Source: an uncultured Pelagibacteraceae bacterium (lineage in GTDB: Bacteria; Pseudomonadota; Alphaproteobacteria; Pelagibacterales; Pelagibacteraceae). From it: 64,000 nt of DNA. Both the position numbers and the translations under genes were made by a program. Positions 40,540-48,911 of the stretch are shown one piece after another. Where the stretch lies: contig CACHQT010000003.1 in the NCBI GenBank assembly GCA_902582105.1, forward strand, positions 17,507 to 81,506. The letters are read 5' to 3'. How positions within the stretch are numbered: position 1 is the first letter of the stretch; every line of letters begins with the position of its first letter. The notes beneath the pieces were generated by a model. It saw only the letters and a list, made by a program, of their open reading frames with translations, was not told the origin of the DNA and did not search any database.

Positions 40540-42915
40540 CTATGCTGCTTTAGAATTTGATTTGTTCATTTTTTGACAAGCCTTCCAAACCTTTTCAGCA
40601 GTTGCAGGCATAGACACTTCAGTGCCAACTGCATTCATTACAGCATTCATTACTGCAGGCGGAGCAGCTATTGCTCCTGCTTCACCACATCCTTTTGTAC
40701 CTAATGGATTTGATGTTGCTGGTGTACAAGTAAATCCTAAATTAAATTCTGGAAAATTATCTGCTCTTGGCATTGTATAATCCATATAAGATGCTGTAAC
40801 TAATTGACCTGTATCATCATAGTGGCAATTTTCATAAAGGGCTTGTCCAATACCTTGAGCTAAGCCTCCATGAACTTGACCTTCTACTATTAAAGGATTT
40901 ATAATTGTTCCAAAATCATCAACAGCTGTATATTTAACTACTTCAGTATTTCCAGTATCAGGATCAACTTCTACCTCACAAATATGAGAACCAGCTGGAA
41001 AAGAAAAATTACCTGGATCAAAAAATGAAGTTTCTTTTAAACCTGGCTCTTCACCTTCTGGTAATGGAGATTTTACCTCACCATATGTTCCTGGCAGATA
41101 ACATGCAAAAGCAACTTCTCCAATAGTTTTCTTCTGATTTGATTTTGCTACAATAAATTCACCATCTTTAAATTCAACATCGCTCTCATTAACTTCAAGC
41201 ATTTTGGCCGCAACTTTTTTTCCTTTTGCTACTATTTTATCACAGGCTTTAACAATAGCAGTTCCACCAACTGTTAAAGATCTCGAACCATACGTGCCAT
41301 ACCCGAAAGGACCTTTATCGGTATCGCCGTGTGAAATTTCTATATTTTCTAAAGGAACACCTAATCTATCTGCAGCTATTTGTGCAAATGTTGTGTCATG
41401 TCCTTGTCCATGACTATGTGAACCAGTAAAAACAGTAACATTTCCTGTTGGATTAAATCTCACTTCAGCGGACTCCCATAAACCAATTCCACATCCAAGA
41501 GACATTACAACAGCAGAAGGTGCGATACCACATGCCTCAAAATAACTACAGAAACCTACGCCTCTTAGTTTTCCTTTAGATTCTGATTCTTTTTTTCTTG
41601 CTTCAAAACCTTTGTAGTCTCCAACCTCCATAGCTTTTTTTAATCCTGCGTTATAATCTCCAGAATCTACAGAGTGGACTAAAGTTTGTTGAAATGGAAA
41701 CTGTGTTGGAAAGTTTTTCATTCTAATTTCTGCTGGATCCATTCCTAATTCTCTTGCTGCTTTTTCAACGAGTGTTTCTATAGTGTATGTAGCTTCAGGT
41801 CTTCCAGCTCCTCTATAAGCATCTACGGGTGCAGTATTAGTAAAAACTGCTTTAACATTACTATAAGCAGCAGGCATTTTATAAACTCCAGTTGCACATG
41901 GACCAAATAAATATGTTGGAGTTACAGTTCCAAAAACTGAGGCATAAGCTCCAAGATTTGCTATTGTTTCATTTTTAAATCCTAAAAAAGTACCATCATT
42001 TTTTACTGCTAATTCTGCATGAGTAACGTGGTCTCTTCCATGACAATCAGACAAAAATGACTCTGTTCTATCAGCAACCCATTTCACTGGTCTTTCAATT
42101 TTTTTAGATGCCCAACTACAAACAACTTCTTCGGCGTAAGGATAAATTTTTGATCCAAATCCTCCACCAACATCTGGTGCTATTACTCTTAGTTTATTTT
42201 CTGGAGCGACACCGTTAAATGCTGAAATAATTATTCTAGCTAAATGTGGGTTTTGACTTGTTGTATATAAAGTTATTTCTTCTGTTGAAGGATTGTAATC
42301 TGCATTTGCAGCTCTTGGTTCCATTGCATTTGGAATTAATCTGTTATTAATTAAATCAATTTTAATAATTTTATCTGCTTTATCAAAAGCTTCTTGAGTT
42401 TTAGCCCTGTCACCTAACAACCAATCAAAACATAAATTTTTTGGAATATCTTTATAAATACTTTCTGAGTCCATTGCTTTATCTGTTTTGACAACTGCTT
42501 TTAGAATTTTATAATCTACTTTTACTAATTCAGCTGCATTTCTAGCCTCATCAAGGCTCTCAGCAATTACTACAGCTACGTGATCACCAACATAATTTAC
42601 ACTCTCGTTAGCTAATGGTGGGTGTGCAGGCACTTTCATATCCGAGCCATCTTCACTTTTAATTCTCCATCCAGCTATTAATCCACCAATTTTATCGTTA
42701 GCAATATCTTTACCAGTAAGCACAGCAACTACTCCTGATGCTTTTTCTGCTTTTGAAATATCTACATTTTTTAATTGCGCTCTAGCATGTGGAGAACGAA
42801 CAAAATAAGCGTATGTTTGATGAGCGAAAGTAACATCTGCTGTATACTTGCCTCTTCCTGTTAAAAGTTTTTTATCTTCTTTTCTTTCAACTCTTGATCC
42901 AACTAAACTAGCCAT
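40540..42915 (-). CDS. Molybdenum hydroxylase large subunit, form II CoxL type
   Basis: 791 residues with Ald_Xan_dh_C and MoCoBD domains. The active-site loop reads AYRGAGR at 366-372, the form II signature, and not the AYRCSFR of genuine aerobic CO dehydrogenase. The C-terminal GCGEAGAIAAPPAVMNAV holds the catalytic Glu. So it is an aldehyde- or aromatic-type hydroxylase of unknown substrate rather than a proven CO dehydrogenase. Order S-L-M with an SRPBCC CoxG gene upstream and XdhC downstream. Confidence 0.93.
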   Translation of the reverse strand: MASLVGSRVERKEDKKLLTGRGKYTADVTFAHQTYAYFVRSPHARAQLKNVDISKAEKASGVVAVLTGKDIANDKIGGLIAGWRIKSEDGSDMKVPAHPPLANESVNYVGDHVAVVIAESLDEARNAAELVKVDYKILKAVVKTDKAMDSESIYKDIPKNLCFDWLLGDRAKTQEAFDKADKIIKIDLINNRLIPNAMEPRAANADYNPSTEEITLYTTSQNPHLARIIISAFNGVAPENKLRVIAPDVGGGFGSKIYPYAEEVVCSWASKKIERPVKWVADRTESFLSDCHGRDHVTHAELAVKNDGTFLGFKNETIANLGAYASVFGTVTPTYLFGPCATGVYKMPAAYSNVKAVFTNTAPVDAYRGAGRPEATYTIETLVEKAARELGMDPAEIRMKNFPTQFPFQQTLVHSVDSGDYNAGLKKAMEVGDYKGFEARKKESESKGKLRGVGFCSYFEACGIAPSAVVMSLGCGIGLWESAEVRFNPTGNVTVFTGSHSHGQGHDTTFAQIAADRLGVPLENIEISHGDTDKGPFGYGTYGSRSLTVGGTAIVKACDKIVAKGKKVAAKMLEVNESDVEFKDGEFIVAKSNQKKTIGEVAFACYLPGTYGEVKSPLPEGEEPGLKETSFFDPGNFSFPAGSHICEVEVDPDTGNTEVVKYTAVDDFGTIINPLIVEGQVHGGLAQGIGQALYENCHYDDTGQLVTASYMDYTMPRADNFPEFNLGFTCTPATSNPLGTKGCGEAGAIAAPPAVMNAVMNAVGTEVSMPATAEKVWKACQKMNKSNSKAA

Positions 42916-42933
42916 AATAAATTTCTCCTTCCA

Positions 42934-43395
42934 TTACATTTTTGTAGCAGCTTCTTTAACTGCAGCTACTATATTTTGGTAACCTGTGCATCTACAAATA
43001 TTTCCTTCCAACCAATCTCTTATTTCTTTATCGCTTGGGTTTTTTTTGTGATTAAGCAAATCAATTGCGCTCATAACCATTCCTGGTGTACAAAATCCAC
43101 ATTGTAAACCATGTTCTTTTTTAAATGCTTCTTGCATTGGATGCATTTTTCCATTTTTTACTAGTCCTTCAATCGTAGTAACTTTTGAACCATCTAAATC
43201 AGCTGCTAAAGCAGTGCAGCTTTTAATAGATTTTCCATCTACATGCACAACACATGCGCCACATTGACTTGTATCACATCCAACATGTGTGCCCGTTAAA
43301 TTTAAAACTTCTCTTAAGAAAACCGATAAAACTGTATGATCGGCAACTTCTTTGCTAACTTTTTTACCGTTAACTTCTAAATTGACTTTTTTCAT
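42934..43395 (-). CDS. Molybdenum hydroxylase [2Fe-2S] subunit (CoxS-like)
   Basis: 153 residues. N-terminal plant-type cluster uses Cys40, Cys45, Cys48 and Cys60; the second cluster uses Cys99, Cys102, Cys134 and Cys136 (CRC). It passes electrons from the Mo site to the FAD subunit. An AGGGA ribosome-binding site lies 5-9 bases before the start. It is the first gene after a possible promoter at 43450-43455. Confidence 0.94.
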   Translation of the reverse strand: MKKVNLEVNGKKVSKEVADHTVLSVFLREVLNLTGTHVGCDTSQCGACVVHVDGKSIKSCTALAADLDGSKVTTIEGLVKNGKMHPMQEAFKKEHGLQCGFCTPGMVMSAIDLLNHKKNPSDKEIRDWLEGNICRCTGYQNIVAAVKEAATKM

Positions 43396-43449
43396 AGCTT
43401 CCCTTCTATAAAAATTTATTTATTTAAACATAATCTTTGATCATCTTCA

Positions 43450-43455
43450 ATTATA
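43450..43455 (-). promoter_or_regulatory. Possible -10 element for the coxS-L-M operon
   Basis: A perfect TATAAT on the minus strand 55 bases upstream of the CoxS-like start. The -35 position 17 bp further upstream (TCAACT) is a weak match, so the promoter may need an activator. The 90-bp gap between CoxG and CoxS genes is long for this genome, which supports a regulatory region. Confidence 0.35.
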
Positions 43456-43485
43456 TATAAGAATTAAATTCTAGTTGAGCGCGAA

Positions 43486-44058
43486 TTAAAATACAAAATA
43501 TCCAATAACAATGATTGTTAGAAGAAGCATTGATGAATAAATGTAAATATTTTTAATTGATTTTTTAGTAACTAGTAATTCTTTTTTAACTTCATTAGAT
43601 TTTTCATTTTTTGGTACTTCTTTATTTGAAACTAATTCTGAAAATTTTCCAAAAAAAATATCAGCCATTTTTTTTGCAGTCATATCAATAAGTCTTGATC
43701 CAACTTGCGCTATCTTACCGCCAACATTTGCATCTACCTCATAATTTAATTTTGTACCACCTTCAAAATCTTCAAGACTAACTTTGGCTGAGCCAGATGC
43801 AAAGCCAACAGGGGAGTTACCGGATCCTTCAATAACATAACTGTTTGGTGCATTAATATCTTTAAGTTCAATATCTCCTGTAAAACTTGCGTTAAATGGA
43901 CCAATCTTATTTGTAGCTGTTGCTGTAAATTCTGTATCAGAATTTTTTTTAAATTCCTCACAGCCAGGTATTGATTTTTTTAAAATTTCTGGATTATTTA
44001 AAGCCTCCCAAACTTTTTGTTTTTCTAAATTTATTTGATATGATCCATTAAGTTTCAT
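43486..44058 (-). CDS. CoxG-like SRPBCC protein with C-terminal membrane helix
   Basis: 190 residues from the ATG at 44058 (an ATG seven codons earlier adds residues outside the family start MKLNGSYQ). The SRPBCC/CoxG domain spans about 1-145 with VWEALNNPEILKKSIPGCEEF and NYEVDANVGGKIAQVGSRL. A basic linker and one hydrophobic helix (about 168-190) follow. CoxG proteins help mature or anchor Mo hydroxylases, and recent work on CO dehydrogenase shows they bring menaquinone to the enzyme. It is probably so here for the CoxLMS-type enzyme. Confidence 0.85.
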   Translation of the reverse strand: MKLNGSYQINLEKQKVWEALNNPEILKKSIPGCEEFKKNSDTEFTATATNKIGPFNASFTGDIELKDINAPNSYVIEGSGNSPVGFASGSAKVSLEDFEGGTKLNYEVDANVGGKIAQVGSRLIDMTAKKMADIFFGKFSELVSNKEVPKNEKSNEVKKELLVTKKSIKNIYIYSSMLLLTIIVIGYFVF

Positions 44059-44087
44059 AAATATAAAAAAACTTAACATAAAAAATT

Positions 44088-44333
44088 ATGGATGATAATA
44101 TAAAAAAAGAATTACAATCTGCCACTTTAGATAGGTTAATTAATCACCTTAGAGAAAGAAAAGATGTTCAAAATATAGATTTGATGAATCTTGCAGGTTT
44201 TTGTAGAAACTGTTTGTCTAAATGGTACAGAGAAGAAGCAGAAAAAAAAGGCGTCGAAATTTCAGATCAAGATGCAAGAGCTCATGTTTATGGAATGCCT
44301 TATTCTGAATGGAAAGAAAAATATCAAAAATAA
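44088..44333 (+). CDS. DUF1244 family protein
   Basis: 81 residues with the DUF1244 hallmark LAGFCRNCLSKWYREEAE (CxxC within a helix) and the C-terminal VYGMPYSEWKEKYQ. The family is common in alpha- and gammaproteobacteria and has no known function. It is divergent from the CoxG-like gene and 15 bp upstream of a DMT transporter on the same strand. Confidence 0.9.
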   Translation: MDDNIKKELQSATLDRLINHLRERKDVQNIDLMNLAGFCRNCLSKWYREEAEKKGVEISDQDARAHVYGMPYSEWKEKYQK

Positions 44334-44348
44334 ATACTTTTCTTTTTA

Positions 44349-45203
44349 ATGATTAGGCTGTTCCCTTTAATATTTATAGTTCTTTGGTCATCAGCTTTTA
44401 TAACTACAAAACCTATTGTTGATTATAGCGATCCTTTTGCTGCTTTATCATTCAGATTTCTAATAGTAGCATTTGGTTTTTTTTTATTTTCAATTTTTAA
44501 AAAACAAAAAATTTTCGTACCAAAAAAAAATGCCTTTGAATCAATATTTAGTGGTGTTTTGTTTCATGGTTTATATCTTGGTGGTGTATTTTTTTCTATT
44601 TCAAAAGGTTTACCAACAGGAATAGCGGCATTGATAGTAACTCTTAATCCGGTTCTAACTAACGCATTAGCGGGTCCACTGCTAAAAGAAAAAGTTACGT
44701 TGAAACAATGGATTGGGGTGATACTTGGTTTTTTAGGTGCAATAATTGTTCTGGGCTTTGACGTTGGTTCAGGATTACCAACAATTGGTATAATTGCAGT
44801 TTTTATTTCACTTATAGCTGTAACTAGTGCAACTTTATGGCAAAAAAAATTAAGTAATAACTTGTCATTACCAGTAAGTAATATGTATCAAGCTATTGGT
44901 GGATTTATATTCCATCTAATTATAGTTTTGTTTTTGGCAAAACCTTACATTGATTTTTCTCCCACTTTCATTATTGCTATGAGTCATCAAATTTTATTAG
45001 TTTCCTTTGGTGCTTTTACAATCTTAATGTATTTAATAAAACATAATTCAGCTAGCAAAACAGTATCTATATTTTTTTTAATTCCAGCTACATCTGCTTT
45101 TATTGCATGGGTTTTTTTAAACGAAACTTTAAGTATTTATGATATTTTTGGTTTTACGATAGCTTCTATTGGAGTGTTTATTGCAACAAGAGAAAATAAA
45201 TAA
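44349..45203 (+). CDS. EamA/DMT family transporter
   Basis: 284 residues with about ten membrane helices and two EamA repeats. Repeat 1 includes SSAFITTKPIVDYSDPFAALSFRF and repeat 2 ends with FLNETLSIYDIFGFTIASIG. Members move amino acids, purines or other metabolites; substrate not predictable. One of three DMT proteins in the window (also 28480 and 47389). It ends 3 bp from the convergent moaB stop. Confidence 0.87.
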   Translation: MIRLFPLIFIVLWSSAFITTKPIVDYSDPFAALSFRFLIVAFGFFLFSIFKKQKIFVPKKNAFESIFSGVLFHGLYLGGVFFSISKGLPTGIAALIVTLNPVLTNALAGPLLKEKVTLKQWIGVILGFLGAIIVLGFDVGSGLPTIGIIAVFISLIAVTSATLWQKKLSNNLSLPVSNMYQAIGGFIFHLIIVLFLAKPYIDFSPTFIIAMSHQILLVSFGAFTILMYLIKHNSASKTVSIFFLIPATSAFIAWVFLNETLSIYDIFGFTIASIGVFIATRENK

Positions 45204-45206
45204 ATT

Positions 45207-45707
45207 TTATTTTTCCTTAAGTCTTGGAAACAGTTCTACAAAATTACAAGGTTTGTGATTAATATCTAATTGTTTTATCAAAATTTTATCCCACGCATCT
45301 GTAACGCCTCCTGAAGAACCTGGTAAAGCAAATATATATTTGCCGTTAGCGAGAACAGCGGATGCTCTAGATTGAATTGATGAGGTTCCAACTGTTTCTA
45401 AGCTATAGTATCTAAAAATCTCTCCAAACCCTGGTATATGTTTATCTGCAATTTCATCTAAGGCTTCAGGAGTGATATCTCTTCCTGTTAAACCTGTTCC
45501 ACCTGTTGTAATAATTACATCTATATTTTTTTTCTTAATCCATTTTTTTAAAATTTTTTTAATATCTTTTTTATTATCCTTGCAAATTTTACGCTCGACT
45601 AAATTATGTTTAGCTTTTTTAATTTTGTTTACCAAAATTCCTCCCGATTTATCTGTTTTTATATTTCTAGTATCGGTTACAGTTAAAAGTGCTATATTTA
45701 CTTTCAT
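45207..45707 (-). CDS. moaB: MoaB/MogA family molybdopterin adenylyltransferase-like protein
   Basis: 166 residues. MogA/MoaB motifs are intact: LLTVTDTRNIKTDKSG, ITTGGTGLTGRDITPEAL and LPGSSGGVTDAWDKIL. MoaB/MogA activates molybdopterin by adenylation before metal insertion; MogA and MoaB are not reliably told apart by eye, and the length favours MoaB. It stands alone on the minus strand but belongs by function to the molybdenum block. Confidence 0.88.
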   Translation of the reverse strand: MKVNIALLTVTDTRNIKTDKSGGILVNKIKKAKHNLVERKICKDNKKDIKKILKKWIKKKNIDVIITTGGTGLTGRDITPEALDEIADKHIPGFGEIFRYYSLETVGTSSIQSRASAVLANGKYIFALPGSSGGVTDAWDKILIKQLDINHKPCNFVELFPRLKEK

Positions 45708-45727
45708 AAAATAAGTTAATTTCTAAT

Positions 45728-46474
45728 ATGATTATATTATCAATTTTATTTTTTGTAACTGCAATATTATATGCAAGTGTTGGGTTTGGAGGGGGCTCAA
45801 CATATTTGGCTCTACTTTTGTTATGGGGAGTTCCCTACTTCATTTTTCCTATAATTGCTTTATCATGTAATATTATAGTCGTATCAGGAAATTGCTTTAA
45901 TTATATTAGAGCAGGAAACCTTAATTTAAAATTATTAATACCCTATCTATTTGGATCTATACCACTAGCTTTTATTGGTGGATCTTTGCCAATAGAAAAA
46001 AATTTTTTCGAAGTAATATTGTGTGTAGTTTTAATCATAGCGGGAATATTATTATTATTTAAATTTAAATCATTTGATGAAAAGGAAGAAGTTTTTAGAA
46101 AAATTCCAGTAATTGTCTCGGTTTTGATTGGGGGAATATTAGGTTTTATTTCTGGAGTTGTGGGTATAGGCGGCGGAATTTTTTTAAGTCCAATTCTTTT
46201 TTTAATAAGAGCTGGGAAACCAAAACATATTGTAACTACCGCCTCTCTATTTATATTAATAAATTCCTTATCAGGAATTGCTGGGCAATTAACAAAGGCT
46301 ACAGTTTTAAGTGAAATTCAAAATTACTGGTTTCTTTTGTTAGTTGTTTTAATTGGAGGACAAATTGGTAATTATTTAAATTTGAAAATATTCCCAACTC
46401 GAATATTAGCTCTGATTACTGCTGTACTAGTTTTATTTGTTGCTGTTAGAATGGCTTTAAAAATATTTATATAA
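45728..46474 (+). CDS. TauE/SafE family sulfite/organosulfur exporter-like permease
   Basis: 248 residues with about eight membrane helices and the two half-repeat motifs YASVGFGGGSTYLALLLLWG and GFISGVVGIGGGIFLSPIL. The family exports sulfite, sulfoacetate or related anions in some bacteria. With the sulfite dehydrogenase 10 kb away a sulfite role is possible but not shown. It lies 20 bp from the divergent moaB start and 4 bp before the methyltransferase gene. Confidence 0.85.
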   Translation: MIILSILFFVTAILYASVGFGGGSTYLALLLLWGVPYFIFPIIALSCNIIVVSGNCFNYIRAGNLNLKLLIPYLFGSIPLAFIGGSLPIEKNFFEVILCVVLIIAGILLLFKFKSFDEKEEVFRKIPVIVSVLIGGILGFISGVVGIGGGIFLSPILFLIRAGKPKHIVTTASLFILINSLSGIAGQLTKATVLSEIQNYWFLLLVVLIGGQIGNYLNLKIFPTRILALITAVLVLFVAVRMALKIFI

Positions 46475-46478
46475 ATTT

Positions 46479-47396
46479 ATGGATAAAGATTTTTTTAAAA
46501 AAATAAGAATTTTAGATGCAGGCATGGGTCAGGAATTACTTGCGAGAGGTCTAGTATCTAAAGGGACTCTTTGGTCGGCTACCTCATTAATAAATGAAAA
46601 ATATTACCAATTGGTAATAGATACTCACTTATCTTCTATTCAAGCCGGAGCTGAGGTAATTTTAACTAATACATTCACTACTAGAAGAGTAAGAATGGAA
46701 CAAAATCAAGTTGCAGACCGTTTTCATTTTGCCAATAAAAAAGCTTGTGAACTTGCACTGAAAGCAAAAGAACTATCAAAAAAAAATATTTTGATTGCTG
46801 GAAGTCTTCCTGGTCAAAACGATACTTATACAGCTGACATGAGAGATAAAAACATAGTTGAGAATAATTTTTCTGAGCAAGCAAGTATACTTAGTCCACA
46901 TATCGACTTTTTTTATTTAGATGTTTTGTCAAGTGGCAGAGAAATTGAAATAGCATTAAAAGTTACCCAAAAGTTTAATAAACCAGTTTTAGTCGGCATA
47001 CATATTAAAAAAAATGGTAAACTTCCATCTGGAGAAACTATAACTGAAGTAGTTCAAAAATATAAAAATGATAGTTGGTTAGGAGTAATTTCAGCATGCG
47101 TCTCCTTAGAAATTATAGAAAAAACTTCCGATGAATTTAAAAAATTAGGTATACCTTTTGGTTTTAAAGCAAATTTATGGGGTGTGGAAGAACCTTTGCC
47201 AGTTCATAGATTTAATACTGCTGGGTTTAATGAAATTGGAAAAAATCCAAACATTACACTTGGAAAAAGAGATGAGGTTACCGACAAAATTTTTGCTCAC
47301 TTCACAAAAAAAATTATTAAAAATGGAGCAACTATTTTAGGTGGATGTTGTGAAACAAATGCTTCACATATAAGAGAAATTGCACAGCTTAAGTAA
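46479..47396 (+). CDS. Homocysteine S-methyltransferase family protein
   Basis: 305 residues of the methyltransferase barrel. The start ILDAGMGQELLARG, ITNTFTTRR and the C-terminal zinc motif GGCCETNASHIREIA (Cys-Cys pair) with an upstream cysteine in ISACVSLE agree with the family. It transfers methyl groups to homocysteine from S-methylmethionine, SAM or betaine. Which donor is used is open; marine alphaproteobacteria often have betaine- or DMSP-linked members. Overlaps the convergent DMT gene by 8 bp. Confidence 0.87.
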   Translation: MDKDFFKKIRILDAGMGQELLARGLVSKGTLWSATSLINEKYYQLVIDTHLSSIQAGAEVILTNTFTTRRVRMEQNQVADRFHFANKKACELALKAKELSKKNILIAGSLPGQNDTYTADMRDKNIVENNFSEQASILSPHIDFFYLDVLSSGREIEIALKVTQKFNKPVLVGIHIKKNGKLPSGETITEVVQKYKNDSWLGVISACVSLEIIEKTSDEFKKLGIPFGFKANLWGVEEPLPVHRFNTAGFNEIGKNPNITLGKRDEVTDKIFAHFTKKIIKNGATILGGCCETNASHIREIAQLK

Positions 47397-48276
47397 TATT
47401 ATTTTTAATAGAACGTCTTACAAAATAAATTCCTAAAACTACTGCTGCTACTGCAACGATTACTTTTGGTGTAATTATTTCACCTAAGAAAACATAACCT
47501 AAAATAATTCCAAATATCGGTATTAAATAAGCAACCTGAGCTTGAAAAACTAAACCATTGTTTTTTAATATTCTAAATCTCATAAGCCAAGCAATTCCAG
47601 TAGAAAATATCCCAAGATAAATTAGTGAAATTGTCGAGTCTAATCTAGGGTTTAAATTCCAAGGTTGTTCCGTATATATTACAATTGGAATTAAAAATAT
47701 TGTGGCCCATATTAATATCGAAGCTGTAACATTTTCGTTTTTTTTATTACTCACTTTTAAGGTTAGCAATCCACCTATCACGTAAAAAGTTGAACCTCCT
47801 AAAATAAGCAATGCTGAAAAAATGTTATTTTCATTTATTAAAATATCATCAGAAAATAAAAAGACTATTCCTGAAAATCCAATTAATACACCAATAACTT
47901 TTATAAAATTTATTTTTTCGTTATCAGTAAATATGTGAGCTAAAATAGTTGCGCTAAGTGGTGTGCTTGCCATTAAAATAGCAGCAAGATTACTTTGCAC
48001 TTTTTGGACTCCGTATGCTATTAAAAAAAAAGGTATAACTAGATTTATAATTCCTATGGATGCAAACCAATACCAATCTTTTGAAAAGGCTTCTATTTTA
48101 ATTTTTTTGAATAAACAAAGCCCTACAACTGGAATTGCGCCTAATAATATTCTAAGAAATGCAATAGTTACTGGTCCATATGAGTATGTAGCAATTTTAA
48201 TATTAAAAAAAGCAGATGCCCAAATAAGAGCTAGCACAATAAGAAAAATATAATCAGTCAAATTAGGTTGTCTCAT
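47389..48276 (-). CDS. EamA/DMT family transporter
   Basis: 295 residues with ten membrane helices and two EamA repeats; the first begins LIVLALIWASAFFNIKIATY and the second repeat GILSTGIAWLMRF-like region is present (IFSTGIAWLMRFRIL). Substrate unknown. Its start overlaps the stop of the upstream YbaK gene by 4 bp, so both are co-translated. Confidence 0.87.
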   Translation of the reverse strand: MRQPNLTDYIFLIVLALIWASAFFNIKIATYSYGPVTIAFLRILLGAIPVVGLCLFKKIKIEAFSKDWYWFASIGIINLVIPFFLIAYGVQKVQSNLAAILMASTPLSATILAHIFTDNEKINFIKVIGVLIGFSGIVFLFSDDILINENNIFSALLILGGSTFYVIGGLLTLKVSNKKNENVTASILIWATIFLIPIVIYTEQPWNLNPRLDSTISLIYLGIFSTGIAWLMRFRILKNNGLVFQAQVAYLIPIFGIILGYVFLGEIITPKVIVAVAAVVLGIYFVRRSIKNNIT

Positions 48277-48755
48277 TCAGATATATCCATAATTTTACCT
48301 TTGGTAATTTTGTTTAAGCTATTTAAGTCAATTTTAAAAACTGCATTGGGATGTCCTGCGGCTGCAAAAATATCTTGAAATCTATTGAGTTTATCATCAA
48401 TCAAAATCTCTAACTTGTTGATAAGTCCTACTGGTGAAACCCCACCTATTGTAAAACCAGTTTGTTTTTTAACATCATCTGCATTAGCCATACAAACATC
48501 CTTTTTCCCAGTTATTTTCTTAACTTTATTTAACGAACACTTTTTATCTCCAGAAACCAAACATAAAACAAAACCATCATCTGCTTTTAAAAGAAGACTT
48601 TTTACAATGGCACCTACTTCGCATTTTAATGAGCTTGCGGCATCAATTGCTGTTCTTGCTGAACTATTTAAAACTTCAACCTTTAATTTTAAATCAAAGG
48701 TTTTTAAATCCTTATCAACTCTTTTAACCGATTCTTTATTTAAAACATTTTCCAT
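48273..48755 (-). CDS. YbaK/ProXp-type aminoacyl-tRNA deacylase
   Basis: 160 residues of the YbaK/EbsC fold. Motifs CEVGAIVKSLLLKADDGFVLCLVSGDKKCSLNKV, with the catalytic Lys in the IVKSLL stretch, and TGFTIGGVSPVGLI are family hallmarks. These enzymes hydrolyse mischarged tRNA (Cys-tRNAPro, Ala-tRNAPro and similar). It precedes a DMT gene by a 4-bp overlap and is divergent from glnA over 156 bp. Confidence 0.85.
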   Translation of the reverse strand: MENVLNKESVKRVDKDLKTFDLKLKVEVLNSSARTAIDAASSLKCEVGAIVKSLLLKADDGFVLCLVSGDKKCSLNKVKKITGKKDVCMANADDVKKQTGFTIGGVSPVGLINKLEILIDDKLNRFQDIFAAAGHPNAVFKIDLNSLNKITKGKIMDISE

Positions 48756-48861
48756 ACAACTAATAATTGTAACAATATGTGAATTGATAATTTCATATTA
48801 AATACCATTTATATATGTAAGAAATGCATAGGTGATATCTTAATAATAAACAACATTAATC

Positions 48862-48867
48862 TATAAT
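48862..48867 (+). promoter_or_regulatory. Possible -10 element for glnA
   Basis: Perfect TATAAT 44 bases before the glnA start in the 156-bp region between divergent ybaK and glnA. The -35 region is poor, and I see no -24/-12 sigma-54 site although glnA is often nitrogen regulated. An AAGGA ribosome-binding site lies 9 bases before the ATG. Nothing else evident in the gap. Confidence 0.35.
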
Positions 48868-48911
48868 TTTTTGATATTAAGACGCATCAATAAAATTTTT
48901 AAGGAAAAAAA

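Noticed and set aside
40540-42915. Aerobic CO dehydrogenase (form I)
   Set aside because: The active-site loop is AYRGAGR, not AYRCSFR.
48385-48801. 138-residue plus-strand frame
   Set aside because: It is antisense to the clear YbaK gene; the protein has no recognisable motif and is the frame shadow typical of A/T-rich genes.
48756-48911. Sigma-54 promoter for glnA
   Set aside because: No TGGCAC-N5-TTGCA-like sequence is present; only a -10 TATAAT could be seen.
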